Assembly: GCF_027244095.1 (NCBI RefSeq)
Contig: NC_069660.1
Location: 135,769,834-135,833,833 of the forward strand
Reading direction: 5' to 3'
Length of the DNA: 64,000 bases
Origin: Hemicordylus capensis
Taxonomy: Eukaryota; Chordata; Lepidosauria; Squamata; Cordylidae
The notes beneath the pieces are model-generated. The model saw nothing but the letters and a program-made list of their open reading frames with translations, had not been told where the DNA came from and ran no database searches. The position numbers and the translations under genes are program-made. Below, one piece after another: positions 12,798 to 23,950 of the stretch (position 1 is the stretch's first letter; each line of letters opens with the position of its first letter).

Positions 12798-13058
12798 CTT
12801 GGCAAAGAGGCATCTTTTAACATGGTGATGCTCTTTATTTAGCAGGGGGAGAGTAACTGGCCCTATCCATCCCCAGCACAGTACCTCCAGTGACTGTTGC
12901 TGGTGGCTGTCTTATGTTTCTTTAGACTGTGAGCCCTTTGGGGACAGGGACCCATCTTATTTATTTATTATTTATCTGTGTAAACTGCCCTGAGCCAATT
13001 TTGGAGGGGCAGTATAGAAAATGAATAAACAAATTAATTAAATAAATTATAAAATGGC
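12798..13058 (+). mobile_element. Short L2-tailed retroposon, copy 1
   Basis: Starts near CTTGGCAAAGAGGCATC, carries GAGAGTAACTGGCCCTATCC, CAGTGACTGTTGCTGGTG and GAGCCCTTTGGGGACAGG, and ends with AAACTGCCCTGAGCC and an AATAAAT-type simple tail. Copies at 26.2 and 56.8 kb start at the same internal word, so this could be a short non-autonomous family and not only random LINE truncation. Confidence 0.75.
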
Positions 13059-13667
13059 AGAAACAATTCTATTCCTTCACAGAGCTTATGTAAAGTCATG
13101 ATGTCATCCTTTTAAATATGTGATCCCTAATTGGTTGAGATCACCCATTGACTAAAACAGTAAGAAGAAAGCAGAAACAACCAGGGAAAATGTTCAAAAT
13201 AACTATTTTCAACCCCCCAAAAATGAACTTAGAGAATACTTAGCTCAATCAAACTCTTGCAGCAATATCCTTTCTGCAATATCCTCAGTTAGTATACTCC
13301 TACTTCAATATCCTGCTATTTTGTGAATTTAAACATTATTGTGAAATTGCTATTTTTCATTTCCCTCATTGGAATACTGTAAGATGCTGGCCATGCTCCA
13401 AATGCATGCTGAGTCTGCACATGTTTAGCTTCACTAAGATACTCAGCAATAGCACCCAGCAGATGTTCAGCGGGGAAGGGGGAAATTCAATCAATCCCCC
13501 TACTCCCATCCCAAGGGGCAGATGAGTAGCATCACTGGTTATCTGATGTTGCCTAACCTTAGAAGGTGCACTGGGCTGGGAAATTGCATGTGCAACACCT
13601 GTTTATACATGTGTTTGTCCAACTGCGAACATGCATGCAGATGCCTGCTTCTGCATACATATAAAGA
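13059..13667. other. No gene seen
   Basis: Unique AT-rich sequence between a retroposon tail and a DNA element. Nothing recognised. Confidence 0.45.
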
Positions 13668-14122
13668 AACTCTCCACATGATTAGTGTGAAGAGCCGAAA
13701 GGGGGTTTGTGAGGAGAGTGGTTTTAACTCGCTCTCCCTGCAGATGGTCAGGGAGCCCTCCCTGGGCATCATGGAGCCAGTTGGGGTGGCAGGGTTTGGG
13801 GGCCTCTTGGCCCCCAGAAGTCCCATTAGGCAACACTGCCTTTTGGGGAGCCTCCCAACATCAGGAGGCTTGTTGTAGCCTCCCAGTTGGGAGGCTACTC
13901 ATGATTTGGTGTGGCACAGAGCCACGCTGCTCTGACACATGCTCGTTTAACCTGGGCACTTTTCAGGCACTATGCCCCAAACCCGGGTTAAGTGGCAGGC
14001 CATGTAAGAGGACTTGCCACCACACTGCCGCCAGGAGCTGGGCAGCTCCTGTTGGGTCTCATGACCCACTGAAACTGGGTTGGGCTCCCTTAGCCCAGTT
14101 TCAGCTGTTTATGAGAATAGCC
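13668..14122. mobile_element. GGCTATTC-type MITE, copy 2
   Basis: The right end is ATGAGAATAGCC (inverse GGCTATTCTCAT); the left end is a degenerate ACTCTCCACATGATTAG. The interior has the family hairpin TTAACCTGGG (13947-13956) with CCCGGGTTAA (13982-13991), plus a shared segment ending AGCCCAGTTTCAGC. Flanking octamers match weakly. No protein is encoded. Confidence 0.6.
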
Positions 14123-14624
14123 ATCTAAGTATCTTTAACAAGATGTGGTAAAGATTTTATATTATTTAATTTCATTTAATTTCTTTTTTTAAAGATGTAA
14201 TATCTTGAGTTTTAGGCATAAAATCCTTACAACTTAAAACAAAACAACAAGAATAAACCAAATCATAAAAGCGTAAAATAGTGTTATGGGAAAGTAACAG
14301 CAGCAGGGCATGACTGTAGCATGACTATCCCTCTCCATCTCTTACAAATAGTCAAGTTCTCATACAATTGACATCAAAGAAGGACATGGATGAACATTGC
14401 AGAGTGGCTAAAATGGAAGGACATGCTAAAGGCTTAGTAGGAGTAAGGATTACTGATGCTCAGCAGGGTCTACATGATGTGTTTTGGTACAGCACTGAAG
14501 GAAGCATTCCTTCCTGAATGGAACAGTGTATTGTGCAGACATGCAACAGGCAATCTCCTCTGACAGAATATTGCTTCAGTGGATCTGCATAAGAAATGAT
14601 TCTTATCTACATAAGAAATGACTC
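14123..14624. other. No gene seen
   Basis: AT-rich unique sequence; nothing recognised. Confidence 0.4.
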
Positions 14625-14860
14625 TTTCGGCTGTAGAGTCCTGATTGTGGAACTCCCTTCCTAGAGAGTTCTTCCTTCAAGCTTACCTTTTAAGCGTTTT
14701 CCATTCTCCTGGGCCTTTTAATGTTTTTGACTGCTCCCACATTCATTATGAGTGGATAATGCCTTTTATATGGTGCAATTTATTTGGTGTTTTACTGTCA
14801 TTGTTCTGTCTTGTTCTTTTATTAATTATCAGTAATCCCTTCAGTTTAAGATGAGAGTTA
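14625..14860 (+). mobile_element. L2-like LINE 3' fragment
   Basis: Encodes a short piece reading WNSLPREFFLQAYLLS, the kind of sequence that ends L2-type reverse transcriptase proteins (consensus WNSLP near the C terminus), followed by T-rich 3' untranslated sequence. Truncated at both sides. Confidence 0.5.
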
Positions 14861-15896
14861 AGATGAGACTCCATGCACCCACACTTTGCCTTGATCAGCG
14901 ATCCATCAGGCTGAAATTCATCAGGGGCATCTCTAGGAAGTGATTAGGGAAACTGCATCTGTTAAATGTCAGCCTGGATGCATATCTTCCCAGCCCAATG
15001 TCCAACTGAAAGACCAAGGCAAAATGTGCATGCATGGAGCCTTATTTCTAAAGCCATCATCATATAACAGACAGTACACAGTCCTTACAGCTTATAAGGC
15101 GTGGAAGTTAAGATGGATACCTTAACTTACAATTTCCATTCTTTTTAGAGCATGAGTGAAAATGTAAAGCATATTCGCTTTCAATTTAAACCCAAGGTTT
15201 TTGGATTACTGAATTCCCAGTTGTTTTAAAAAGGGAAATCTGATTAGTCACTATGGGGAACAGCTTACCCAAACCACAAGGTAGAGCCTCCTGATGATGA
15301 ACACCAAAAAGCTTTGTAAAACCTTCAATGAAGATAAAGAGGCACCTAGCAGAAGATGTCCTCTACCTGGTTTCTGGATTCTCCCCCTTTCCTTACAGCT
15401 CACCCACAATGTGGTCCACATCACTGCCAAGAGTTCTCTGACCCTTGGCATCACCTTCCTGGCAGTCTCAGAGAGCTGCTGCAATGCCAAGAGTTGCTTG
15501 CAGCATCACTAACAGAGTGACACTGGCATCACTCTGAATGTGAAGCTCTGCATTCCAGTAAGTAAATGGTTATTTAAAAGTACATACTCACTAGATATGT
15601 AATTAAGTAAGCAGTAAATCATAGATCCAAACCACTGATTCCACAAACAAATAAAAAGAAAGGAAGAAGTTGATAGAAAACTAAATATGCAGAACAAAAG
15701 AAGAAAAATTTGAACATAAATCTTTGGACAGCTAAAAGTCATATTATCAACTATGACATATGCTGAGTAAAATGAGCTATTTTTCTTACTCATAGAGCCA
15801 CAGGAGCGTGATGTGGAGGGCTAGTTTGAAGAGAACTTGATAACATTTGCAGTGCACAAATGCTTCTGGGTCCACAGCTGTGCCTTGAAGTACAGA
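14861..15896. other. Unique DNA, no gene recognised
   Basis: Short overlapping open frames on both strands around 15251-15512 show no domain. Nothing else was recognised. Confidence 0.4.
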
Positions 15897-16045
15897 GGGC
15901 CAGAGCTCAGTGGTGGAGCATCTGGTTTGCTGGCAGAAGAGCCCAGGTCCAATCCCTGGCATCTCCAGATAGGGCAGGGAAAGACGTGTGCCTGAAACTT
16001 TGGAGGAGCTGCTATCCAAGGAGTTCTAGGCCTCCAAAGGCATGT
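15897..16045 (+). mobile_element. tRNA-Ala-headed SINE, 3' truncated or diverged
   Basis: Begins GGGCCAGAGCTCAGTGGTGG (A box), then a B box in GGTCCAATCCCTGGCATC, which keeps the acceptor end of a tRNA-Ala gene (CCTGGCATCTCCA). It continues into the family body (GGGCAGGGAAAGAC, GAGCTGCTATCC) but loses the common tail. Confidence 0.75.
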
Positions 16046-19000
16046 GACTAAGGCAGACCCAAAATGAACAGTAGCATACTTCAGCAACAAGGTTGTATTA
16101 TCAAATTAAAAGAAAAAAAGGTATGCAATGAGAACAATTGTCTTTCCATAAAAACAGATTGTAAGAGAGACTTTTCATTAACATGGCAACACAGATTCCA
16201 AGCAATCAGTAAAGAAAAATAATTTCCCTGACACATGTAATTGACTTGGTCCTAACTTATTACTTGCAGGCTGCGGCCTTCCCATATCCCCAGCAGCTCA
16301 GCCTGCTGCTTTGTCAGGGCCCTTCTGGGACAGACTCACAGACAAACCAAAGCTTCTGCTGGTTTCTGAGGCAGAAACTGGATTGGTCCCTTTGATTTGA
16401 ACTTCCTGGGCTTTTTCCCCCTTTTTATGGAAGGTCCACCTTCACAGCAGTTGCTCTAAGTGAGGCCTAATCCCCCCTCCAATCCTTCCTATCACTACAA
16501 CCACCTATAACTTCAAAAATTTAACACATGGCATTAAATGTGTCATGTAGATAGGTGCTAAACTTACTTAGAGGAAGCAGCTGGACAAGCTGCTGAATTG
16601 GCTTAATCAGGACCATGGCACAGAGGTGGGGGGGCGGTATTTAACCCTGCACTTCTGCACTCTTTTCCTGCCAAGAATCACACCCATTTAGACTCTCAAA
16701 ATGTCATTGTAGCAAATGGCACTCTGCTCATAGAGTGCTTTATTCATGCTCACTCTGCTTTATTCATATAGAATAAAGACATGAAACATGTTATGAGTTA
16801 AACACGAGCTACAACTTTTTTTAAAATGAAAGGGATCTACAACAAGAATGCAAAAACGTACACCTCCTGAATTCCAACCTATTAATGCAGGCTCTCTTCC
16901 TTAAAAGCAAGACAGAGTTCCTGCTATTAACCTTGCACAGGCAACTCTATCCAGGTTTCAACCCATAGACCAGTCCTTGAACTGGTCTGTACTTCTCACA
17001 GCCAACTCACCAAAAGGGGTACCAAGAGGGCCCTGTCCCACCTCTTCACACCTGAGATGATCAGCCCTAACTGAGATGAGCAAGCTGGAGGCCCAGGGCT
17101 AGCTCCATTTCTATATCCCCTCGAGCTGGCCTAGAGGTTGGGAGGGGAAGGAACCCATCACCTTGTTTCTCCCTCAGAATTTTTACCATTCTTAGCCTAA
17201 CCTTAATTTTCCTTCCTGCCCATACTGATCTTGCAAGTTGCAACAAAAGAAAACAACAAAATATGCCAAATGAATACACCTCAATCTAAGACTTACCAAT
17301 GCAGAACAGGTAGAAAGGGATGCTTCTGGGGAGCAACTGAATAAGCAACCTAAAAATGTCTACTCACCCCAAAGATAACTGGTTAATTCCACTCTGTGAA
17401 AAATCAGGGAGGATGGGCAGCCTCCGTCAGACTACTGACAGGGGGAAAGGGTACCTACATTTAAAGGATTCTCTGAGGCCTCCTTCTATTGGGCATTCAT
17501 GACCAATGGCCTAATGAAATGCCATGCTCCCCAAGAGAGGATGAGACAAATATGTTCCCACCAGCAGCCATGGGAAGGGAAGGAATATTCAGGGATGTGA
17601 TTTTTGGAGGGGAAATCCCACAGAAGTAAAAGTTCAATAACCCCTGCCTCTGTGCTATGGTCCTGATCCGAAGCACACACCCAACACAGATACTATTCAT
17701 GGGAGAAGTTAAGCAGCTATCCACACACTGTTTTATTTAGCATCATGTGTCGTTTGGGCTTACCATTCATTGCATAATGCCATGGCTAAACTACATACTT
17801 TGTGCCCTTGATGTTGTCTGGAAGCTTCAGTTGCTGCAGGATGCCTCCCTGCTGAGGTGGGTCACAGAGAGTGCATGGGTTGGAAGTCCCATCCTGGTGT
17901 GTCACTCAACCCCACCCTACCTCACTCGCCACACTACTCATGGTTACAACAAGGTTAATCTGAAATAGCAAACACTGCCTATAACTGTGATGGCAGGCCT
18001 TGATCTAATCCATGGCCCCCTGGTCTCATAAAATTTCAATACAATTTACAGTTATTTCTGTGCATATTTATAAACTCATTAAGATAAATAATTTTGTAGT
18101 CATATCAATTTATTTTTGTCTTATCAGAACTATAATGTCTGTTTTAGAGATCCCCCCCCCTTCTCCTTTATTTTTCATCAAATTATGTAAAACATAATTT
18201 TTGTTTTTCAGAGGGCCCTCATGATGTGAGGACCTAAGCTATAGCTTTCTTAGCTTGTGCCTAAATCTGGTACTGCCCACCACCCAGCAGAGTGCAGATT
18301 CCACCCCCCACCCCATGAATCATTTACACACAAAAAACAAGAGATGCAGGGGCAAACCACATATTAAAAGTAAAGAAGTTGTTTGACCCTCAGCATATGG
18401 TTATCCAGTATAGATAAATTAAGCAATGTGCATACATGGGTGTACCAAGCCTGCTCCTGAATAATTTCTTAAAGAACTGTAAAATATTCATTCATCTTTG
18501 GCATTCAACTGTCAGGGTTAAGCAGGTGTGGAATTAGATAACTGGACACCTTGAGCATGACAGGGAAGTCAAAGCAGAAGTGACTTTAGAAAGAAGAGGA
18601 ACAGCTTGACTTTCAAAGTGGCTACATTATACAGAGTTCCCTTTTAGGTAACAGCCAGCATCCTGCAAACTGCGCTGGTCCCATGTGTGTGCCTAAGTTG
18701 GACGAGTAAGGAAGAAGACTCATTGGGCTCTATGACATTTTCCTCTGCAACCAAAGCCACACCAATCCAAGACTAAATCTTGCTCTTTGTTTTCATTGTG
18801 TGTAATTTTAAACTGAATAAATAAATACACAGACTGACTTGATAAAAATTACTCCAAGTAGTCTAACTGAAACTGAAATTAATTCCAATGGGACTTATTT
18901 AGGCATTTTCTTCATCATGTCATCTACAGTTGTTACCTACCCCAGGGGTGTAGACCCCTCCCCAAGCATTTGAGTTCCCCCCTCGTGTTACTGAACTCCC

Positions 19001-20365
19001 CCTGCCAAACCTAATAAGCCAGATCTCCTCCTCAAAAGTGTCTTCCTTTGTCCCCTAAAAAGTATAAGCATGGAGCTGCTCCTCAATCTTTTCCTCTGTC
19101 TGCACCCCAGACCCAGTTTCCTGAGGCAAGCTAGAAACATAATGGGGAGAATGCCTCGTGTACAACAAGGTGTTAGAAATCTGCATCCCTTCTTAGTGCT
19201 AAGTCACTGGAATAACAATTAGTCTTCAATTTAATTGGCCCAACACAGGTGCTATGAGAGTTCTAAATGCATTTCCCCCAAAAGGCAAAACTGAGACATT
19301 TTATTGATCATAAAGGTTTTTAATGCAAACAGAGGAATGCTGAGGTAGCAGAACTGTCTACTGTGGGTTACAGTTTACAACGATAAACTTCCCATCCCCT
19401 TCAATGCTGCCTTCACTATGCAGTCTTTATCTTCACATGCTGACACATGTAATCTAACATTCTCAGTTTGCCACAGTAGGAGCAATTCCTTGACAATTTG
19501 ATTATGGTTTCCTGTCAGCTTTCACACGGAATATTTCTTTGAGCTTCTAGGAATTGCTACATATTTTGATTTTTGCAACGATAATGATATTCTTGGGGGA
19601 AATTGTCATTTAAAATATTGATTTCTTATAGCAAACCTTTCCCTCAGATCTGCATACAGCAAGCTGTGCCAAATGGCCACAGGCTACCACACACAGGAGC
19701 TCTGTGGAGAAAAAGAAGCTTATAATTATCATAAAACATATAACGAAGGAAAGAAAGCTATGGGAATAAAAATGATCACCATCTCAGCAGCTTGTACAAA
19801 TAGATTTGCTGGTCTAAGTCCAAATCCTTGTGGACAACAACAACCTGTATCACAAACCTCAAGCATGTTTGGAAAGCTTTCCTAAACAGAGGCCAAATCC
19901 TGATTAGTTACAGAGAACATCATATCCCTGCAGGGGATGTTTTCTCCCTTGCCAGGTTATATGAAAGTGAGTGATTTTGGAGAGTAAATGCAGATATATA
20001 CAGGCCCTGTAAAAACTAGGAAGGTTCCATGCTTGTATTTCCTCATTTCAGAAGAGCAGCCATATTCTCTTGCTACAAGAAAACCAAGAATCCTGTGGTA
20101 CATTAATAGGTGTATTGCAGCGTAAGCATTCGTACCTGTATTCTTGTGTGGCTCACAATTATTTTATGGAGACTTGCACAAGTCTAAGGTATTTGTATTC
20201 ATGATGTATTACAAAAAGAATAAATCTGGGAGGAGACAAGAGCTATTCAATACTAATCTTGCTATATATCTGTGGTAGGTCACCTGATTCAAAGCGGGGG
20301 TGACTGCATGGGGGCTTTAGCATCTCACATCACCTCTGATGATAATCTGAAACCACACACGAAAG
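16046..20365. other. 4.3 kb without recognised genes or repeats
   Basis: Ordinary AT-rich sequence. The stretch around 19440-19640 has the even, homeodomain-site-rich texture of conserved non-coding DNA (see findings). The word CAGGGGTGTAG at about 18953 resembles a hAT end but no partner was found. Confidence 0.4.
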
Positions 20366-20558
20366 AGTATTATTTATTATTATTTCAAGTATTTATATAC
20401 TGCTTTATAAGAAACAAAAGTACTCATAGTGGCTTACAAAGCAAAAGGATTGAAAAGATGGCTTACTGTCCCCAAAAGGCTCACAGTCTAAAAAAGACAC
20501 TAGGGAGACACCAGCAAACAGTCACTGGAAGGGTGCTATGCTGGAAGAATAGGGACAC
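20366..20558 (-). mobile_element. L2-tailed retroposon, copy 2 (reverse)
   Basis: On the - strand: CCAGTGACTGTTTGCTGGTG, TAGACTGTGAGCCTTTTGG, then a tail with CACTATGAGTACTT and ATATAAATAC. Same family as 12.8, 26.2 and 56.8 kb. Its 5' end abuts the SINE at 20559, so the start of the element is lost. Confidence 0.65.
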
Positions 20559-20880
20559 AGGAACACATAGGAACCTAGGAAGCTGCCATATACTCAGTCA
20601 GACCATTGGTCTATCTAGCTCAGGATTGTCTTCACAGACTGGCAGCGGCTTCTCCAAGGTTGCAGGCAGGAACCTCTCTCAGCCCTATCTTGGAGAATCC
20701 AGGGAGGGAACTTGAAACCTTCTGCTCTTCCCAGAGTGGCTCCATCCCCTGAGGGGAATATCTTGCAGTGCTCACACATCAAGTCTCCCATTCATATGCA
20801 ACCAGGGCAGACCCTGCTCAACTAAAGGGACAAGTCATGCTTGCTACCTCAAGACCAGCTCTCTTCTCCTATAGTTTCTC
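20559..20880 (-). mobile_element. SINE with tRNA-like and 5S-rRNA-like head
   Basis: On the - strand: GAGCTGGTCTTGAGGTAGCA, then a 5S-like internal control segment (CAGGGTCTGCCCTGGTTGCA followed by ATATGAATGGGAGAC, compare 5S TTGGATGGGAGAC), then AAGATATTCCCCTCAGGGG, and the tail TGACTGAGTATATGGCAGC. Three well-preserved copies lie in the window (also 32.6 and 57.1 kb). Confidence 0.85.
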
Positions 20881-20966
20881 TATAGTAAACTGATTACTAT
20901 ACAATATAATAGTAATAATTAAATAGTCATTTAATTTACTATTTGATTATTTGATTGATTTCTACC

Positions 20967-21157
20967 TAGGACTGTCATATGGAATTGGGACAGGACTCCT
21001 GTACCTTTAAGACAGAATTGAAGCAGAACTTAAGATGGAATTGCAGCAGGTTCCGCTTTTTGTTCCCCTGTGTGACAAGCTGTGCCTGCTGAAATCCCCA
21101 GTTCTGTGCCTCTATTAAAAGTACAGGAGACCTGTCCTTTTCTATATGGCAGCCCTA
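20967..21157. mobile_element. Short hAT-like MITE (TAGGRCTGYCATAT ends)
   Basis: Inverted termini of about 42 bp: the left starts TAGGACTGTCATATGGAAT and includes GGACTCCTGTACCTTTAA; the inverse of the right starts TAGGGCTGCCATATAGAAAA and includes GGTCTCCTGTACTTTTAA. 191 bp in all, no coding capacity. Flanking octamers do not match well, so the superfamily is inferred from the TAGGG/CCCTA ends only. Confidence 0.7.
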
Positions 21158-21220
21158 CTTATATCCAGCTCTTATAAGAGCCACTCCACAGGCTCAGAGT
21201 GACTCACAGCTTATATATAT

Positions 21221-21288
21221 GTGGATGACCCTCTGACTCCTCCCTTTCTGAAAATAACCATCTCCTCCTGCAGCCATTTCTAGCAGGG

Positions 21289-21357
<69 letters not shown>

Positions 21358-21492
21358 AGAAAAAAGGGTTCTGACCAACAGGTGGGTGGAGGAACCTTGC
21401 TGCTTTGCCTCATTCCCTGCTGCAGCCTGGTAGAAATGGCTGCAGGAGGAGATGGTTGTTTTCAGAAAGGGAGGAGTCAGAGGGTCATCCAC
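21221..21492. repeat. Foldback 1 around a microsatellite
   Basis: Left arm 21221-21291 and right arm 21411-21492 are near-perfect inverted repeats (GTGGATGACCCTCTGACTCC on the left, its inverse ending GGTCATCCAC on the right). The right arm has a short extra insert, CAGGCTG. The loop holds the CT/CA microsatellite. Confidence 0.9.
21290..21357. repeat. (TC)n(AC)n microsatellite
   Basis: Long TC run followed directly by an AC run, lying in the loop of an inverted repeat. Confidence 0.95.
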
Positions 21493-21498
21493 AATGGA

Positions 21499-21769
21499 GG
21501 CCAGTGAAGGCAGCGTGGGGGGTGGGGGTGGCAGTAGAGGTACCTTTTAAAAGTTATTACCAGCAGTACTGCCAGCACATGCTGACCACACAAATGGCCT
21601 CCACGTATGCACAGAGGCCAGGTGAGTGCCTGAGCTGTGGCGCTGACACGCAGGATACTGGGTGGGGTGCCGCTGCTCAAGTTGACTTGCAGATGCCAGT
21701 GGTACCACTGGTAATCACTTTTCAAAGGTACCTCTCACTGCGACCACTCCAGCGCCACCCTCACTGGCC
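21499..21769. repeat. Foldback 2, adjacent to foldback 1
   Basis: Left arm 21499-21592 (GGCCAGTGAAGGCAGCG, GAGGTACCTTTTAAAAGTTA) pairs with right arm 21678-21769, whose inverse reads GGCCAGTGAGGGTGGCG and GAGGTACCTTTGAAAAGTGA. It starts a few bases after foldback 1. Probably parts of a hairpin-type DNA element, but termini were not identified. Confidence 0.75.
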
Positions 21770-21792
21770 ACCACTACACTTAAGGTGCTTGT

Positions 21793-22934
21793 TTCCCCAG
21801 GTAGCAAGGGTATACGCTTAAGAGAAGTAATGCTTACCTTAATCTGCTTAACCAATTAAAAGATGGCCAGTTCTGGCAGTTAATGGCCAAGATGCAATCA
21901 CCCATGAAACTGTGGGGACCTGCCACAAGAGTTTGCGGGGCTCACATAGAGATGCCAGTGCATGCAACTGTCATCTTTACATGGAACCTATAGATGCAGC
22001 AGCTCTAAAAAGCATCCACATGAGGCCAACCAACTATCTAAACTAGGTCATGAACTCACAACTGTGCTACTTTTCATCTCTGCTTTAGTGTGTTCCCCTG
22101 CAGTCAGTTCCACCAATCTTTAAAAACATTTTGTTCCTTCCTTAGTGAGAGCAAAGCCTCCTTTTTGTTCCATGGAAGCATGCAGAAATCTATAGCTTCC
22201 ATTCCAACTGTAAGCACCCGTAAATATTGCCTTTGTTATTCAGGCCTCCTAATTGTAAAAAGGAAACAATCTCTGCAGAGAGGATATCCTTGTGTGATGG
22301 GCCTCAAGAGTCAGAACTTGGGGTGAAAAGTGCTATTTCAGCCAACATATCAGAGTAGAATTCTTTTTGTTACTTGTTGCGATTGTCACTGCAGTATGAC
22401 AGCTACATGAAAAGCAGCACTACAAAGAAGCAATGCAAGACACAACAAGCTATGAGGTTCATGGAAGCAAGTAGAAAAACAAAATGTTGAACGGGAGAAA
22501 TGGATTGTCTTCCTCCCCAGATGAGAGAGTTTATGATGGCCAAGCATCTATTGATAATTTATTTGAGTCTAGAAACATATGCACATACATTTATACAATC
22601 AGTCAGCCTATCTAGAAATTCATCAGCTCAGCAGTGTAGCATCCAGGCATACAAGGAGTTATTAAGATGTCATTAATCAAGGTGCTCTCGAATACATGCT
22701 AAACATTCTAGAGAGAATGTGTGTTATCGACAATATCCACAATGTATGGATTTTTTCTCTCTCTCTCTCATTACTGCCAGTAGCTAATCTCTACAAAGAC
22801 AGTTGATAAGACTCTCCCACTTGAAAACAAGATTATCTGATCTGGGATTATAGTCTCTTCGCCTCACATCTGTGTTGATTGTTATGGTTACCATCATACG
22901 TTATTGTAACCTTTTAAGAGTTACTTCTCAGTGG
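21793..22934. other. No gene recognised
   Basis: AT-rich unique DNA. A 52-codon open frame at 22523-22681 follows a pyrimidine-rich CTTCCTCCCCAG, but it has no matching domain, so it is not called. Confidence 0.4.
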
Positions 22935-23050
22935 CTTCTTCATATGCCATTGTGTTCTCAGAGGCATCTGGTGGGCCACTGTGAGAAACAGGATGCAGGA
23001 CCAGATAGGCTTTGGGCCTGATCCAGCAGGGCTGTTCTTATGTTTCAGTC
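22935..23050 (+). mobile_element. Retroposon tail fragment
   Basis: CAGAGGCATCTGGTGGGCC, CACTGTGAGAAACAGGATGC and GATCCAGCAGGGCTGTTCTT are characteristic words of a common squamate retroposon tail. The part around GGGCCTGATCCAGC is related to the shared tail of the SINEs at 7.0 and 20.7 kb. Only the 3' part is present. Confidence 0.55.
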
Positions 23051-23269
23051 TAGAAGACAGTAACAAAGTATATAGGCCCAATCGCAGTCATAACCTGCCT
23101 GGAAAGAGCAACAATCAGGTGAGAAGGTTTGTTCAGTCTGCATGTTTCTTGGCTTCCAGACATTATTACTGCAGGATGAGAAAGAATCACATGCAAATGG
23201 CTCCTTCTCTACTCTCTTTTCCCTCTATATGGAAAGGCCCTCAGGAGAATGGGAAAGGATTTTTTAAAA

Positions 23270-23440
23270 ATACTGTTTGTTTATTAATTTTATGGTATTT
23301 AAATTATTGTATTGTTTTAACTTTTATATGTGTTGTTATATGTTGAACTGTTTTAACTTTTATATGTGTTTTAATTGTTGTTAGCCGCGCAGAGACATAA
23401 GTTTGGGTGGGGTTTAAATCTGATAAATAAATAAATTCTG
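23270..23440 (+). mobile_element. LINE 3' end (L2-like)
   Basis: T-rich 3' untranslated sequence, a word related to GTAAGCCGCCCAGAGACATAA (here TTAGCCGCGCAGAGACATAA), a GGGGTTTAAATC word, and a terminal AAATAAAT tail. A 17-base AACTGTTTTAACTTTTATA-like segment is duplicated inside it. Protein-coding part absent. Confidence 0.6.
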
Positions 23441-23950
23441 CACAGGTTCAGAGCCAATTCTGAACATTATAACTATTTGATAACTTCTAGAGGCAAACTA
23501 CAGAAAAGAAAACAAGTTTCAGTGCTTGGCCTGGCTCAAATTAAGCTGTGCTCATCATCAACATATGTTTCCCCAAAGGAGTGCAGAAAAAACTAATGCA
23601 ATATTGAAAGATGCATATATTATTAAGAATGGCTGAACAGAAACTGCTGCTTTTCATCAACTAGTGGCATGGACACTTCTGTGACATGAGGTGAAGGGTA
23701 TGTTGCTATGACTTTCGGGATGGAAGAAGTGGCTTGTATATCCCATTAGTGCCAGAAACCTAGAAATAATAAAAAGTCTGATGATCACAGAGTGAACACT
23801 ATAATTGACAGAGCTAAACCCATAAAAGTGAATGCCTTTCAACATTTACTTCAGGAAAGACAGCAGTTTCCATTGAATTGCTTCTCAAGTTGGTGCAGAT
23901 TGAGAAACTAACAGCAAATGCACCCTAGATGCTGGCCTAGTTCCAAAAAC
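23441..23950. other. No gene seen
   Basis: Unique sequence between repeats; nothing recognised. Confidence 0.4.

Noticed and set aside
15897-15965. tRNA-Ala gene
   Set aside because: A and B boxes and acceptor end are recognisable but the cloverleaf is degenerate and runs into a SINE body.
18945-19200. CAGGGGTGTAG start of a possible hAT element
   Set aside because: No inverse partner or target duplication found.
20272-20715. 147-codon + frame
   Set aside because: Runs through an L2-tailed retroposon and into a SINE, both on the opposite strand.
22523-22681. 52-codon frame after a possible acceptor (CTTCCTCCCCAG)
   Set aside because: No donor, poly(A) signal or domain; a single acceptor-like site is common by chance.
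22981-23346. 121-codon + frame
   Set aside because: Covers retroposon tails; words such as DQIGFGPDPAGLFLCF are the familiar translation of a retroposon tail.
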